DNA of 34,051 bases from Prevotellaceae bacterium UBA6417 (GCA_002439755.1 DJPH01000057.1:1-34051); one strand, 5' to 3'; counted from the stretch's first letter, positions 1-7,926 are shown. Numbers and translations: made by a program. The notes: generated by a model not told the origin, from the letters alone.

Positions 1-630
1 ACCGTGCGCCTGAAACGCATGTTTTTCTGTGCCATACTCAACAACGAGCTGCCTTTGGCCTATAAATACCTCAGCCTGATTGCCAAAAAGCCTTTCGAGT
101 CGGCCTTTGTCGACAAATACGGTGATTGGGTGCAATACCCAGAAAAAGTAAAACAGGATGCCGACCTCATGAAAGTTGCCGAGCTGATGCCGGTCGAAGA
201 TTCGTTTGAGCAACGCTACCGCACGCCGCTTTTTATCGGCTATAACGTGGCCTTGGAAAGCGGCCGCAGCATTCGGGCGCTTGAAAATTCCCTGGCGGCT
301 TGTCTTTATGCCAAAGAGCTTGATGCCTTTTACCTGCATGCCGCCCTCTTGCGCGGAAACACTCTTCCCAAATCTTTTGAAGAAGGTCTGGCCTTGGTCG
401 GAACCAAGACTCCGCAAAAGTTAGAAGGCTTCACGGTCTCACCGTTGGCACTCAGTGCCGTAAAGGTATTCTTGCAAGATGCTTTGGTATATAAGGGCGA
501 AAAAAGGAAAAAGGTCTTTTACGATCTCAATCCGAAATACAAAGGATATTATCCCTTTTATTATTACTTCCAAAACATTCCAGATGAGAATTACGTATTC
601 GACAAAAAAGAAAAGGGTCGAGTCAACTAA
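1..630 (+). CDS. C-terminal part of DUF6057-like protein (5' end outside window)
   Basis: The frame is open to the left edge, so this is the tail of a longer gene; the GTG at position 4 is only the first possible start in the window. About 209 residues are visible. They are soluble-looking, Leu/Ala-rich and helical (runs such as LPLAYKYLSLIAKKPFE), in the style of TPR-like helical repeats, and end in a very aromatic stretch (KYKGYYPFYYYFQN) and a basic tail. In Bacteroides, DUF6057 proteins (N-terminal membrane helices plus a C-terminal helical region) lie directly upstream of a TolB-like CxxCH lipoprotein, as here, and that context is the main reason for the family name. The next gene starts 17 bp downstream, so the two are probably co-transcribed. 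No enzymatic function is known to me. The family call is tentative because the N-terminal half is missing. Confidence 0.55.
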   Translation, partial: TVRLKRMFFCAILNNELPLAYKYLSLIAKKPFESAFVDKYGDWVQYPEKVKQDADLMKVAELMPVEDSFEQRYRTPLFIGYNVALESGRSIRALENSLAACLYAKELDAFYLHAALLRGNTLPKSFEEGLALVGTKTPQKLEGFTVSPLALSAVKVFLQDALVYKGEKRKKVFYDLNPKYKGYYPFYYYFQNIPDENYVFDKKEKGRVN

Positions 631-647
631 TACACATTACCTTTGAC

Positions 648-2189
648 ATGAAACACTCAATTATTTATTATACGTTAGTCTGCCTCTGCCTCCTGTCATT
701 GGCGGCTTGCAAGCAGCAATATAAGGTGCCTGCCGATTTTACAAAGACATCAGAGAAATTACGGATATATCCCGATTATGCCAATGTGGTCATACCGCCC
801 AACATTGCTCCCTTGAACTTCATGGTGCGCAATGGCGGCGATGAATTTGTCGTTCAAATGAAAAACGGTTCCCATCAGCTGTTGGCAGGAGCCGGCAGCG
901 ATGGCAAAATTCTTCTCGACAGTACCGAATGGCGCAATCTGTTGAATCATAGCAAAGGCCACAGTATTGCCGTTACGGTCTATTCGCATGATGCCGACGG
1001 CTGGAAAGCATATCGTCCCTATACCATTACCGTGGCGGCAGAGCCCATAGACGCTTATCTTTCTTACCGTCTCATCGAGCCCGGTTACGAACTCTACAGA
1101 CAGCTCGGCCTGTATCAGCGCAATCTGACTACGTTTGACCGGCAAACCATCTATGAAAACAACCGTAAGTACAGCAACGGAGAAAACCACTGTATCAATT
1201 GTCATAATTATAAGAATAACGATGCGCGAACCATGATGTTTCACGTACGCGGCAACATGGGAGGGACGCTCATTGCCAAGGATGGGAAAATTGAAAAGCT
1301 GAACATGAAAACAGACTCCATCATCAGTTCGGCGGTTTATCCGTCATGGCATCCGCGCCGCAATTGGCTGGTTTTTTCGTCCAATAAGACAGGTCAGACC
1401 TTTCATCTTTTAAATAAGGAAAAGATTGAAGTCATCGACCATGCCTCCGACCTTGTTTTCTACAATGCGGATAGTCATGAAATCAGCAATGTACTGAAAA
1501 CGCCTTTCGATATGGAGACATTTCCTTGCTGGAATCCTGCCGGCGACCGTGTATATTATTGTGTGGCGCATATGCCGTCGTTCGCCCAGGTGCCCGATTC
1601 GTTACACTCACTCGAAGTGGTCAACCATTATGACAAGATGCACTATAATCTGATGAGCATTCCTTTCGACGAAAGCACCATGACTTTCGGTGAGCCCCGG
1701 CTGGAATTCGATTGCGACGCGATAGGCAAAAGTGCCTCTGTTCCGCGTGTCAGTCCCGATGGCCGCTACGTGCTTTTCACCCTTGGCGATTACGGACAGT
1801 TCCATATTTGGCACAAAAGCTCCGATCTTTATGTCAAAGACCTGCAGACGGGTCGTATCTACCCCCTTACTGCATCCAATAGCAAGGATGTAGATTCGTT
1901 TCACTCGTGGAGTTCAAATAGTCGTTGGTTTGTTTTTAGCAGCCGCCGCGATGACGGGTCGTTTACACGCTCTTACATAGCCTATTTTGACAAGAACGGC
2001 CAGTCGCACAAGCCTTTCATGCTGTCGCAGGAAGACCCTGAAGACAATCTTCTGCTTTTCAAGAGCTACAATGTGCCAGAGCTTTCGCGCAACGCCGTGC
2101 CTTATACGTACGATCAATTCAAATCGGTTATCTACGGACAGGAAGGCTCACCGGTTAAATACAAGGAAATCAGAAAGAATCTGAAATAA
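648..2189 (+). CDS. TolB-like beta-propeller lipoprotein with a c-type haem motif
   Basis: A 513-residue protein with a lipoprotein signal: a hydrophobic stretch ends in LAAC, with the lipidated cysteine at residue 21. Residues 182-186 are CINCH, a textbook CxxCH site for covalent haem c attachment, embedded in HCINCHNYKNN. The C-terminal half has repeated propeller blades of the WD40-like/TolB (PD40) type: YPSWHPRRNWLVFSS, FPCWNPAGDRVYYC, VPRVSPDGRYVLFT and FHSWSSNSRWFVFSS. It should therefore be a periplasm-facing, membrane-anchored protein that may carry haem. Relatives in Bacteroidota are often labelled 'cytochrome c biosynthesis protein' without experimental support. It follows the DUF6057-like gene by 17 bp and precedes nudC by 10 bp. 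Substrate and partner are unknown; an electron-transfer or sensing role is inference. Confidence 0.75.
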   Translation: MKHSIIYYTLVCLCLLSLAACKQQYKVPADFTKTSEKLRIYPDYANVVIPPNIAPLNFMVRNGGDEFVVQMKNGSHQLLAGAGSDGKILLDSTEWRNLLNHSKGHSIAVTVYSHDADGWKAYRPYTITVAAEPIDAYLSYRLIEPGYELYRQLGLYQRNLTTFDRQTIYENNRKYSNGENHCINCHNYKNNDARTMMFHVRGNMGGTLIAKDGKIEKLNMKTDSIISSAVYPSWHPRRNWLVFSSNKTGQTFHLLNKEKIEVIDHASDLVFYNADSHEISNVLKTPFDMETFPCWNPAGDRVYYCVAHMPSFAQVPDSLHSLEVVNHYDKMHYNLMSIPFDESTMTFGEPRLEFDCDAIGKSASVPRVSPDGRYVLFTLGDYGQFHIWHKSSDLYVKDLQTGRIYPLTASNSKDVDSFHSWSSNSRWFVFSSRRDDGSFTRSYIAYFDKNGQSHKPFMLSQEDPEDNLLLFKSYNVPELSRNAVPYTYDQFKSVIYGQEGSPVKYKEIRKNLK

Positions 2190-2199
2190 TCATCCTGCC

Positions 2200-2961
2200 A
2201 TGAAATACTGGTTTTTGTTTTCACACGGCAATATCGTTTTGTCGGCACAAGCCGATGGAAGTTTTGCCATTCCGTTGCAAGACAATCCGCCCTTCAATTC
2301 ATTTGATAGCGAGATGCACGTTCCGGCCTTTGGAAACCAAGATGCGGTCATTGCCGATATCGGTGATTTGCCGCTGCCACAAGGGTTTCAAAGCATAGGA
2401 CTTCGTGCCAGCTACTACAAGCTCGACCATGAGTCATATCTCCTTGCCGGAAAGGCGGCCGAACTTCTTGATTGGCACAAATCCACACGTTATTGCGGCT
2501 GTTGCGGCCATCCCTTGTCGTTTCATACCCCCATCAGCAAGCTCTGTCCCAATTGTCATCGCGAGATATGGCCCAAACTCTCACCGGCCGTCATCGTGTT
2601 GATTCGACGTGCCGATGAAGTGTTGCTTGTACAGTCTCGTTCGTTCAAAAAAGACTATTACGGGCTGGTGGCCGGCTTTGTAGAGACAGGCGAGAGCCTT
2701 GAAGAGGCTGTCCACCGCGAAGTGCGCGAAGAGACCGGTCTTGAAATTGACGGCTTGCGTTATTTCGGCAGTCAGCCTTGGCCTTATCCTCGTGGTCTGA
2801 TGATAGGATTTACGGCCGATTATGTGTCAGGCAATCTGCACATCCAGTTTTCCGAGCTCAATAAAGGCGGGTGGTACAAACGCGAAACCCTGCCCGCTAT
2901 CCCCGAAAAGCTGAGCATAGCCCGTATGCTTATCGATGCTTGGATAGAGGGCAGGGTATAG
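2200..2961 (+). CDS. nudC: NAD(+)/NADH diphosphatase (NudC-type Nudix hydrolase)
   Basis: A 253-residue cytosolic enzyme expected to hydrolyse NADH/NAD+ to NMN(H) and AMP; in E. coli NudC also removes NAD caps from RNA. Three diagnostic parts are visible in the usual order: a zinc ribbon with cysteines 99, 102, 116 and 119 (RYCGCCG...LCPNC); a complete Nudix box from G159, with E174, E177 and E178 in the REVREETG core; and the NudC-specific SQPWPYP signature at residues 191-197, which separates NADH diphosphatases from other Nudix enzymes. Length matches the family (about 255-260). It starts 10 bp after the preceding lipoprotein gene, so it is probably last in that small operon; it converges on the dnaJ-like gene with about 29 bp between stops. 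Confidence 0.95.
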   Translation: MKYWFLFSHGNIVLSAQADGSFAIPLQDNPPFNSFDSEMHVPAFGNQDAVIADIGDLPLPQGFQSIGLRASYYKLDHESYLLAGKAAELLDWHKSTRYCGCCGHPLSFHTPISKLCPNCHREIWPKLSPAVIVLIRRADEVLLVQSRSFKKDYYGLVAGFVETGESLEEAVHREVREETGLEIDGLRYFGSQPWPYPRGLMIGFTADYVSGNLHIQFSELNKGGWYKRETLPAIPEKLSIARMLIDAWIEGRV

Positions 2962-2990
2962 GTGCGCCCCGTCACGACTCTTGCGAGCTG

Positions 2991-3680
2991 CTATGAGCGG
3001 CGCATTTCGTCCAACAGCTGTTTCTGCTTTTCTGACAGGGAAGAAGGAAGCACGATGTTGTAAGTTATAATCAAATCGCCAAAAGTTCCGTCGCCTCTGT
3101 CATAACCTTTTCCTTTCAGGCGCACCTTGCTTCCGTTTTGGGTACAAGGTTTCACCTTCAGCCGCAACTTGCTGTTCTGTGTCTGCAAAATGATGGAGCC
3201 GCCCAGCAATGCGGTATACATGTCAAGATTGACCGTAGCCCGTGCATCGGCATCGGGAGTGGCCATGTTGTCGAATGCGCTGAATCCGCCCGTGGCGCGT
3301 TTGCGCCTGCGTGCACTTTGTCCGAACAAGTCTTCGAAGAAGCTGCTGAAACGGCCGTTCATACCTTCGAATTGTGAGAAATCCATGTTCTCGAATTCGT
3401 TGTCACTGCCATTGCCTGCACCTTGGCCTCCGTGCTGCTGCTCATATTCTGACGCTTCTTTCCAGTGTTCGCCATATTGGTCGTATTTCTTTCGTTTCTC
3501 AGGGTCGCTCAACACATCGTTGGCTTCGTTCAAGGCCTGAAATTTGGCCTTGGCTTTCGGATCGTTGGGGTGCAAATCGGGATGGAACTGCTTTACCCTG
3601 CGTTTGTAAGCATCTTTGATGGCATCCTGCGGTGTATTCCGGTCAATGCCCATTATCTTGTAGTAATCTATAAAGGCCAT
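2991..3680 (-). CDS. CbpA/DnaJ-like J-domain co-chaperone
   Basis: About 229 residues from the ATG at 3678-3680, chosen because MAFIDYYKIMGID is where J-domain proteins of this type begin; the frame continues upstream to 3761 but that part has no family-like features. Residues 4-70 form the J domain with the HPD motif at 33-35 (FHPD), which stimulates DnaK ATPase. Next come a Gly/Gln-rich linker (EQQHGGQGAGNGSDNEFE), a Phe-rich segment (FEGMNGRFSSFFEDLFG) and one C-terminal substrate-binding domain (DADARATVNLDMYTALLGG...LRLKVKPCTQNGSKVRLKGKG). There is no CxxCxGxG zinc-finger region, so it is a CbpA-type rather than a canonical DnaJ protein. It is shorter than E. coli CbpA (about 306), consistent with a reduced C-terminal half. 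It stands alone on the minus strand. Confidence 0.88.
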   Translation of the reverse strand: MAFIDYYKIMGIDRNTPQDAIKDAYKRRVKQFHPDLHPNDPKAKAKFQALNEANDVLSDPEKRKKYDQYGEHWKEASEYEQQHGGQGAGNGSDNEFENMDFSQFEGMNGRFSSFFEDLFGQSARRRKRATGGFSAFDNMATPDADARATVNLDMYTALLGGSIILQTQNSKLRLKVKPCTQNGSKVRLKGKGYDRGDGTFGDLIITYNIVLPSSLSEKQKQLLDEMRRS

Positions 3681-3866
3681 AATCGTAGTATTTTTAATAT
3701 CTTTCATTTTGATACAGCAAAACAAGTGCCACTCCGTCAATTTCGCCGTTTTGTCAGTCATTTTTTTTGTAAAATGTTGCTGTCTGGTTAGACAAAGGAT
3801 GGCTGGTGTCTGTACGCTATCCGAACTTGCAAGCCAATCCGCCCAAGGTTTTTTTGTATCAAAACA

Positions 3867-3898
3867 TTTGTAAGGGTCGAAAGTTTTTCTTACCTTTG
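3867..3898 (+). promoter_or_regulatory. Bacteroidota promoter of the tRNA-Thr gene
   Basis: A TTTG -33 box at 3867-3870 and a TACCTTTG -7 box at 3891-3898 are separated by 20 bp, an exact fit to the Bacteroidota primary-sigma consensus (TTTG-N19-21-TAnnTTTG). The tRNA starts 17 bp downstream. This is the best promoter in the window. Confidence 0.85.
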
Positions 3899-3915
3899 CA
3901 CAGCAAAATGAAAAA

Positions 3916-3988
3916 GCCGAAATGGCTCAGTTGGTAGAGCAATTCATTCGTAATGAATAGGTCCCCGGTTCGAGTCCGGGTTTCGGCT
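3916..3988 (+). tRNA. tRNA-Thr (anticodon CGT)
   Basis: All arms fold: acceptor stem GCCGAAA (3916-3922) with TTTCGGC (3981-3987); D arm GCTC/GAGC; anticodon stem ATTCA/TGAAT around the loop TTCGTAA with anticodon CGT at 3949-3951; a five-base variable loop; T arm CCCGG/CCGGG with loop TTCGAGT. The anticodon reads ACG (Thr). The discriminator base is T (3988) and the 3' CCA is not encoded, so it must be added enzymatically. It has its own promoter and terminator and is a single-gene unit. Confidence 0.97.
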
Positions 3989-3993
3989 CTCGG

Positions 3994-4030
3994 TTAAGAT
4001 TCCTCATCTGAGGAATCTTAATCTGTTTTT
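3994..4030 (+). terminator. Intrinsic terminator after tRNA-Thr
   Basis: A perfect 13-bp inverted repeat (TTAAGATTCCTCA at 3994-4006, its complement at 4009-4021) with a very short loop is followed by TCTG and a run of five T (4026-4030). It begins 6 bp after the tRNA. The nearly symmetrical A/T-rich stem base may let it also stop the converging minus-strand operon ending at 4062. Confidence 0.88.
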
Positions 4031-4061
4031 AGGCATTCACTTCTTACTTGCATGAAAAGCA

Positions 4062-4889
4062 TCAGTCATAGTCCGTGATGCAACTTGTTCCGTATTTATT
4101 CGTGAGCATTTCGCGTACCGGCTCATCAGCAATAAAGAACGCCGTCGATAGGACTTCGCCCAAAGTGCCGCTTTGTGTGACAACTGTCGTTGTCCGTTTT
4201 CCAAAAATACGCTTGCCGTTGTTTGGATTGACAATGTGATTACGTTCGGCTGTGTCGTTTCCCGAAGTTGTCAGGCATTCGTCATGCAGAGTTATGTAGT
4301 TAATAGTTTTGCGGCCGCAAGGTATTTTCCAGGGTACACCGTCATCGCGGTTCCCAAGACACATAACAGAGCTGTTTCCCATGTTAATCAGGGCACCGCT
4401 CATGGGAGTATCGGCCATCAGCAGGCGTACACGGTCAAGAGCATACCCTTTTAGAAAGCCTGACAAATTGATTTTTATTCCGGGACGCGTAAAACGAATA
4501 TGCATGCCTGTGTCGAGTTGTACACAATCGATGCTTTTGCCGTTGTAGTCTTCCGAATCCGTTGTTATGTCAAATAAACCGAACGTATTTTTGTTATAGT
4601 CAAGGGCTATGCGGAGCATATCATAAAGTTCCGGGCTCAGATCAACGCGGTTTGCACTTGCATGTGCATTGACAAAGGAGAGTTCGCTTTCCGGGTCAAA
4701 GGCGTTTCCCGTTTTTTCTAAGGCTGCAATTTCGCGGAAAGCCTTGCATGATATTTCATTGAAAAAAGATTCTGCCTCGTTTGCAACAAAGAGGAAGTCC
4801 ATCCGGGTGTGCATGGCCGAAAACCATGTGTAATAGATTTTTTTGCCCGCAGACGATTCTTTGCACAAATGAGGCAGAGCCTGAAACAC
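4062..4889 (-). CDS. Divergent ApbE-like protein (FAD:protein FMN transferase family)
   Basis: A 275-residue member of the ApbE fold, whose canonical members transfer FMN from FAD onto Ser/Thr of target flavoproteins. Family landmarks are in order: AMHTRMDF near residue 25, FGLFDITT, INLSGFLKGYALD, GALINMGNSSVMCLG followed by GVPWKI, TSGND...NHIVNPNNG (His218) and GEVLSTAF (Glu245). Several usual active-site positions differ: the glycine-rich GGD/GGN is GNS, the HIIDP-type motif is HIVNP, and the metal-binding aspartate of ADALSTA is glutamate. No signal peptide or lipobox is visible, although many Bacteroidota ApbE proteins are periplasmic. The start is a GTG at 4887-4889, 3 bp after the stop of the DUF1080 gene, implying translational coupling. 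It is the last gene of the run. Catalytic activity is uncertain. Confidence 0.75.
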   Translation of the reverse strand: MFQALPHLCKESSAGKKIYYTWFSAMHTRMDFLFVANEAESFFNEISCKAFREIAALEKTGNAFDPESELSFVNAHASANRVDLSPELYDMLRIALDYNKNTFGLFDITTDSEDYNGKSIDCVQLDTGMHIRFTRPGIKINLSGFLKGYALDRVRLLMADTPMSGALINMGNSSVMCLGNRDDGVPWKIPCGRKTINYITLHDECLTTSGNDTAERNHIVNPNNGKRIFGKRTTTVVTQSGTLGEVLSTAFFIADEPVREMLTNKYGTSCITDYD

Positions 4890-4892
4890 CTT

Positions 4893-6230
4893 TTACAGTT
4901 CCTTTATCTTGACGTTTTTGAACCACACTTCATTGCCGTGATCCTGCAAAAGTATGTGGCCGTCGGTATTGCCGAAGTTGGGCCAGTTGCGATACTTGCT
5001 ATAGGCAACAAGAGCATTCCACATCTGGTTGTTGCGTTCGTATTCAACCATCTTGACACCGTTGAGCCAATGCTCCACGTGGTTGCCCTTTACGATGATG
5101 GTGGCATTGTTAAATGAATTGATGTCAAAAGGTTTCTTTTCCGGTGCAGGTATCAAGTCGTAAAGCGAACCGAGCTTGCGGTTGCCCTTTACACCAAGTT
5201 TTGCGTCTGGATGATTGTTGTCATCAAGAATCTGAAACTCGCATCCGATGGCCGAACCTTCGCCTTTGTTCATGTCAGGATTGACAAAATACTTGACACC
5301 GCTGTTTGCGCCTTTTGTTATCTTGAAATCAACCGAAAGAATAAAATCCTTGTACTTGCGTGTAGTAACTATATCACCTCCGTTTGCCGATTCCGCTCCG
5401 TTGGAGGGCTGCACTTTGAGCAAACCTTTTTCAATCGACCAGCCTTTTTGCGGAAAAGTCGCGATTTTTGCACCGCGCCAACCGTTTGTGGTCTTTCCGT
5501 CCCAAAGCAATTTCCATCCATCACGCTCTTCTTCAGGCGAAAGTGTGTTGTCTATACAGTTCACCTGCGGTGCTGTGGTAGGTGTCAGGTAATCTTTTAC
5601 ATTTTCAGTACAGATACGAAGATTTCTCCATGCAATGGTTTTTCCTTCATCCTGTTTATTCCCTATTTGATGCACTTGCAAGGCGATGAATCCTGATAGC
5701 GTTTTATCGTCCCAAACGTTGGCGCAAGGAATGCCGTTGATCCATGTGCGGATTACATTGCCGCAAGCTTCAATGCGAGCCTTGTTCCATTGATTGCTCT
5801 TGAAGGCACTGCGAGCCGCCGGGTTTTTCGTGAGCGGATAAAGCCACCCGCGGCGGGCTTCGTCGTATACACCGCCACTCCAGGCACGTGCCGATGGATC
5901 TATCTCGAACTGGTAACCGTGAACCCGGCCGTTGTTGTAGCTCTTCAAGCTCTCGCTGCGAAACTGTACACCGGAATTCAGACCTTCGTCTACCTTAAAT
6001 TCAAATTCAAGAATAAAATCTCCATAAGCCTGACGGGTGCAAAGAAACGAATTAGGCGTTCCCATTTTCGAGTAACCTACTATGGCTCCATCCTTAACCT
6101 TATAGGCGGCCTTGCCGTTGAGTTGCTGCCATCCCTTCAGGTTTTTGCCATTAAACAACGGCTTCCAGTTTTGGCTTGCGGCAGGCAAGGCCAATGTACA
6201 TCCTAAAAATAAAATAGCTAACTTGTTCAT
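4893..6230 (-). CDS. Secreted protein with two DUF1080 (3-keto-disaccharide hydrolase) domains
   Basis: A 445-residue protein with a Sec signal peptide (MNKLAILFLGCTLALPAASQ), so periplasmic. Two concanavalin-like DUF1080 domains follow: residues about 22-208 (WKPLFNGKNLKGWQ...GDFILEFEFKVDEGLNSGVQFR...GYQFEID) and about 236-443 (WKLLWDGKTTNGWR...KDFILSVDFKITKGANSGVKYF...GCEFQILDD...GNEVWFKNVKIKEL). Each has the family landmarks L(F/W)(N/D)GK, D(F/I)xLxx(D/E)F and N-SGV. DUF1080 proteins are associated with cleavage of 3-keto-glycosides made by Gfo/Idh/MocA oxidoreductases; two such enzymes lie just upstream in the same direction. Single-domain members are about 200-260 residues, so this is an internal duplication. 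The ApbE-like gene starts 3 bp downstream. The specific substrate cannot be read from sequence. Confidence 0.88.
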   Translation of the reverse strand: MNKLAILFLGCTLALPAASQNWKPLFNGKNLKGWQQLNGKAAYKVKDGAIVGYSKMGTPNSFLCTRQAYGDFILEFEFKVDEGLNSGVQFRSESLKSYNNGRVHGYQFEIDPSARAWSGGVYDEARRGWLYPLTKNPAARSAFKSNQWNKARIEACGNVIRTWINGIPCANVWDDKTLSGFIALQVHQIGNKQDEGKTIAWRNLRICTENVKDYLTPTTAPQVNCIDNTLSPEEERDGWKLLWDGKTTNGWRGAKIATFPQKGWSIEKGLLKVQPSNGAESANGGDIVTTRKYKDFILSVDFKITKGANSGVKYFVNPDMNKGEGSAIGCEFQILDDNNHPDAKLGVKGNRKLGSLYDLIPAPEKKPFDINSFNNATIIVKGNHVEHWLNGVKMVEYERNNQMWNALVAYSKYRNWPNFGNTDGHILLQDHGNEVWFKNVKIKEL

Positions 6231-6259
6231 CTTTATTTTTGATCAAATTTCATTGGAAA

Positions 6260-7687
6260 TCATAACTTATAGAAATCCTCCCATCCGCGTCTTGGCGGCA
6301 GTCCGGTGAGCAGGGCATTGGCAAAGTCATTGTTCGTGAACTGTTTGGTGCGTGGATCGAAAAACAGTTGGGTGTTCAAGCGTTGCGCAATGACGCCCAG
6401 GCAGAATACCTGACCCAAGACACCGTTGATTTCAAACGGTGAACGCGTCTTTTCGAGTCCTTGGCATGCACGCAAAAAGTTGACATAATGATTTGAAGGG
6501 CTCTTCGGAACAACCGGCAACTTGTCTTTCATCTCAAGAGCCTTTTCTTCCGGAATGATAGAAAGTGTCGAACCATGGCTTCCGCCTTTAAAAATCAGGT
6601 CTTTGGTGTAAATGATTTTACCTGGATTCAATTTCGCGACTGGAGTCGCTCCCTGATTGGTCGACGGTACATTGGCGTTATATTCCGATGTGCCATAGCC
6701 TTTCGGGAGAGGCGGAAAGTTGTCCAAGCCATCATACCATGTGATGTCGCAAGGCGGCATGTGCTTACGTGCCGCGAAGCGGAACAAAATCGTAGACGAG
6801 AATGGAAAGAAGAAGTCGTTGTGTCCTTTGGCATATTTCATCGTGATTTCATACGGAAGTCCTAAATCCAGAAATTCGTGTACAGTATCAATCAAATGTG
6901 CGCCCCAGTCGCCCAAAGCGCCCATACCGAAATCATACCAGCAGCGCCAGTTTCCCTGATGAAACTTTTCAGAATAATCATGATATTGGCAAGCTCCCAG
7001 CCATGTCAGCCAATCCATATCCTTGGGCAGTGGATCGGCGTCAGGGAACTTGTACATGTTTGAATCGAAATTGTGCCAACGGCGAGAGTTATTCATATGT
7101 GCGGTTACCGCCGTGACATCCTTTATAATGCCGGCATCCATCCATGCCTTGAACTGGAAATAGTTGGCTTCGGAATGGCCTTGGTTGCCAACCTGTGTGA
7201 CAACTTTCGGATTCTTTTTGGCCGCCTCAATCAGAAGTTCGGCTTCCTGGAAAGTGCGTGTGATAGGTTTCTCGACATATACGTGCTTGCCATATTTGAT
7301 GGCCATCATGGATATGGGAAAATGTATATGGTCGGGCACAGATGCGCACACGGCATCGAAATGGCTGCCATATTTTTCAAACAATTCGCGGAAATCACGG
7401 AAGCGCTTGGCATCAGGATATTTTGACAATACTTTCTGACATTGTTTTCCATCAAGATCTACATCGCAGACGGCTACGACGTCAACCATTCCGGTCTTGG
7501 CAAATTCGGCGATATTCTGTTCGCCGCGATTGCCGATGCCGATGTAAGCGATTTTTACCTTTTCATTTTTTGCGGCAGCCCATTCCTTTGAGGTTACCGG
7601 GGTAGCGAACAGTTTGCCCGACGAACCGAGTGCTATGCCTGCCGCCGCCATTCCCATTTCTTTTAAGAAGTCTCTTCGTGTAGCCAT
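6260..7687 (-). CDS. Tat-exported Gfo/Idh/MocA-family oxidoreductase (second copy)
   Basis: 475 residues from the ATG at 7685-7687, chosen because a twin-arginine signal follows at once (MATRRDFLKEMGMAAAGIAL). The mature part opens with a Rossmann fold (VKIAYIGIGNRGEQNI) and carries the family EKP motif with Lys140 (YVEKPITR), the lysine that sits at the active site of Gfo/Idh/MocA enzymes; the C-terminal two thirds form the substrate domain (GDWGAHLIDTVHEFLDLG and so on). Tat export of a folded protein suggests a tightly bound nicotinamide cofactor, as in glucose-fructose oxidoreductase. It starts 5 bp after the small membrane-protein gene and ends 29 bp before the DUF1080 gene. The likely role is oxidation of a sugar at C3 ahead of DUF1080 cleavage; that is inference from family and context. 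Confidence 0.88.
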   Translation of the reverse strand: MATRRDFLKEMGMAAAGIALGSSGKLFATPVTSKEWAAAKNEKVKIAYIGIGNRGEQNIAEFAKTGMVDVVAVCDVDLDGKQCQKVLSKYPDAKRFRDFRELFEKYGSHFDAVCASVPDHIHFPISMMAIKYGKHVYVEKPITRTFQEAELLIEAAKKNPKVVTQVGNQGHSEANYFQFKAWMDAGIIKDVTAVTAHMNNSRRWHNFDSNMYKFPDADPLPKDMDWLTWLGACQYHDYSEKFHQGNWRCWYDFGMGALGDWGAHLIDTVHEFLDLGLPYEITMKYAKGHNDFFFPFSSTILFRFAARKHMPPCDITWYDGLDNFPPLPKGYGTSEYNANVPSTNQGATPVAKLNPGKIIYTKDLIFKGGSHGSTLSIIPEEKALEMKDKLPVVPKSPSNHYVNFLRACQGLEKTRSPFEINGVLGQVFCLGVIAQRLNTQLFFDPRTKQFTNNDFANALLTGLPPRRGWEDFYKL

Positions 7688-7692
7688 ATTGA

Positions 7693-7926
7693 TTATTTTT
7701 TGATTGTGTTTTTGACGAGATAGAACAGGATTCTTATGAAACTCCAAGCCACATACAGTGCAATGGCGAATGTCAATACGTAAAAGATGGATGTTGCCAG
7801 TTCTTTTGCAGGTGCCTTGTATTCAATGATTGCATATACGTTGAATGCAAATGCTATCAGAAAACATACTGTCAGGGTGGCTATTTCGATTTTCTGTCTT
7901 TTTTTAGTTATTGTCAGGTCTTTCAT
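7693..7926 (-). CDS. Small two-helix membrane protein between the two Gfo/Idh/MocA genes
   Basis: 77 residues: a basic N-terminus (MKDLTITKKRQKIEI), helix 1 at about 16-36 (ATLTVCFLIAFAFNVYAIIE), a short loop (YKAPAKELATS) and helix 2 at about 47-69 (IFYVLTFAIALYVAWSFIRILFYL), then a basic tail. Positive charges at both ends predict both termini in the cytoplasm with a short periplasmic loop. The start codon lies inside the 3' end of the upstream oxidoreductase gene (23-bp overlap) and the stop is 5 bp before the next start, so it is very likely translated as part of the same operon. I recognise no family and see no cofactor or catalytic motif. It could anchor or assist the exported enzymes, but nothing in the sequence shows this. 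Confidence 0.72.
   Translation of the reverse strand: MKDLTITKKRQKIEIATLTVCFLIAFAFNVYAIIEYKAPAKELATSIFYVLTFAIALYVAWSFIRILFYLVKNTIKK

Noticed and set aside
2991..3761. Longer dnaJ-like start at 3761
   Set aside because: The extra N-terminal 27 residues (Cys-rich, no family match) precede the normal J-domain start.
3916..4030. tRNA as an integration site of a mobile element
   Set aside because: No integrase gene or repeat of the tRNA 3' end was found nearby; the promoter-tRNA-terminator unit looks intact.
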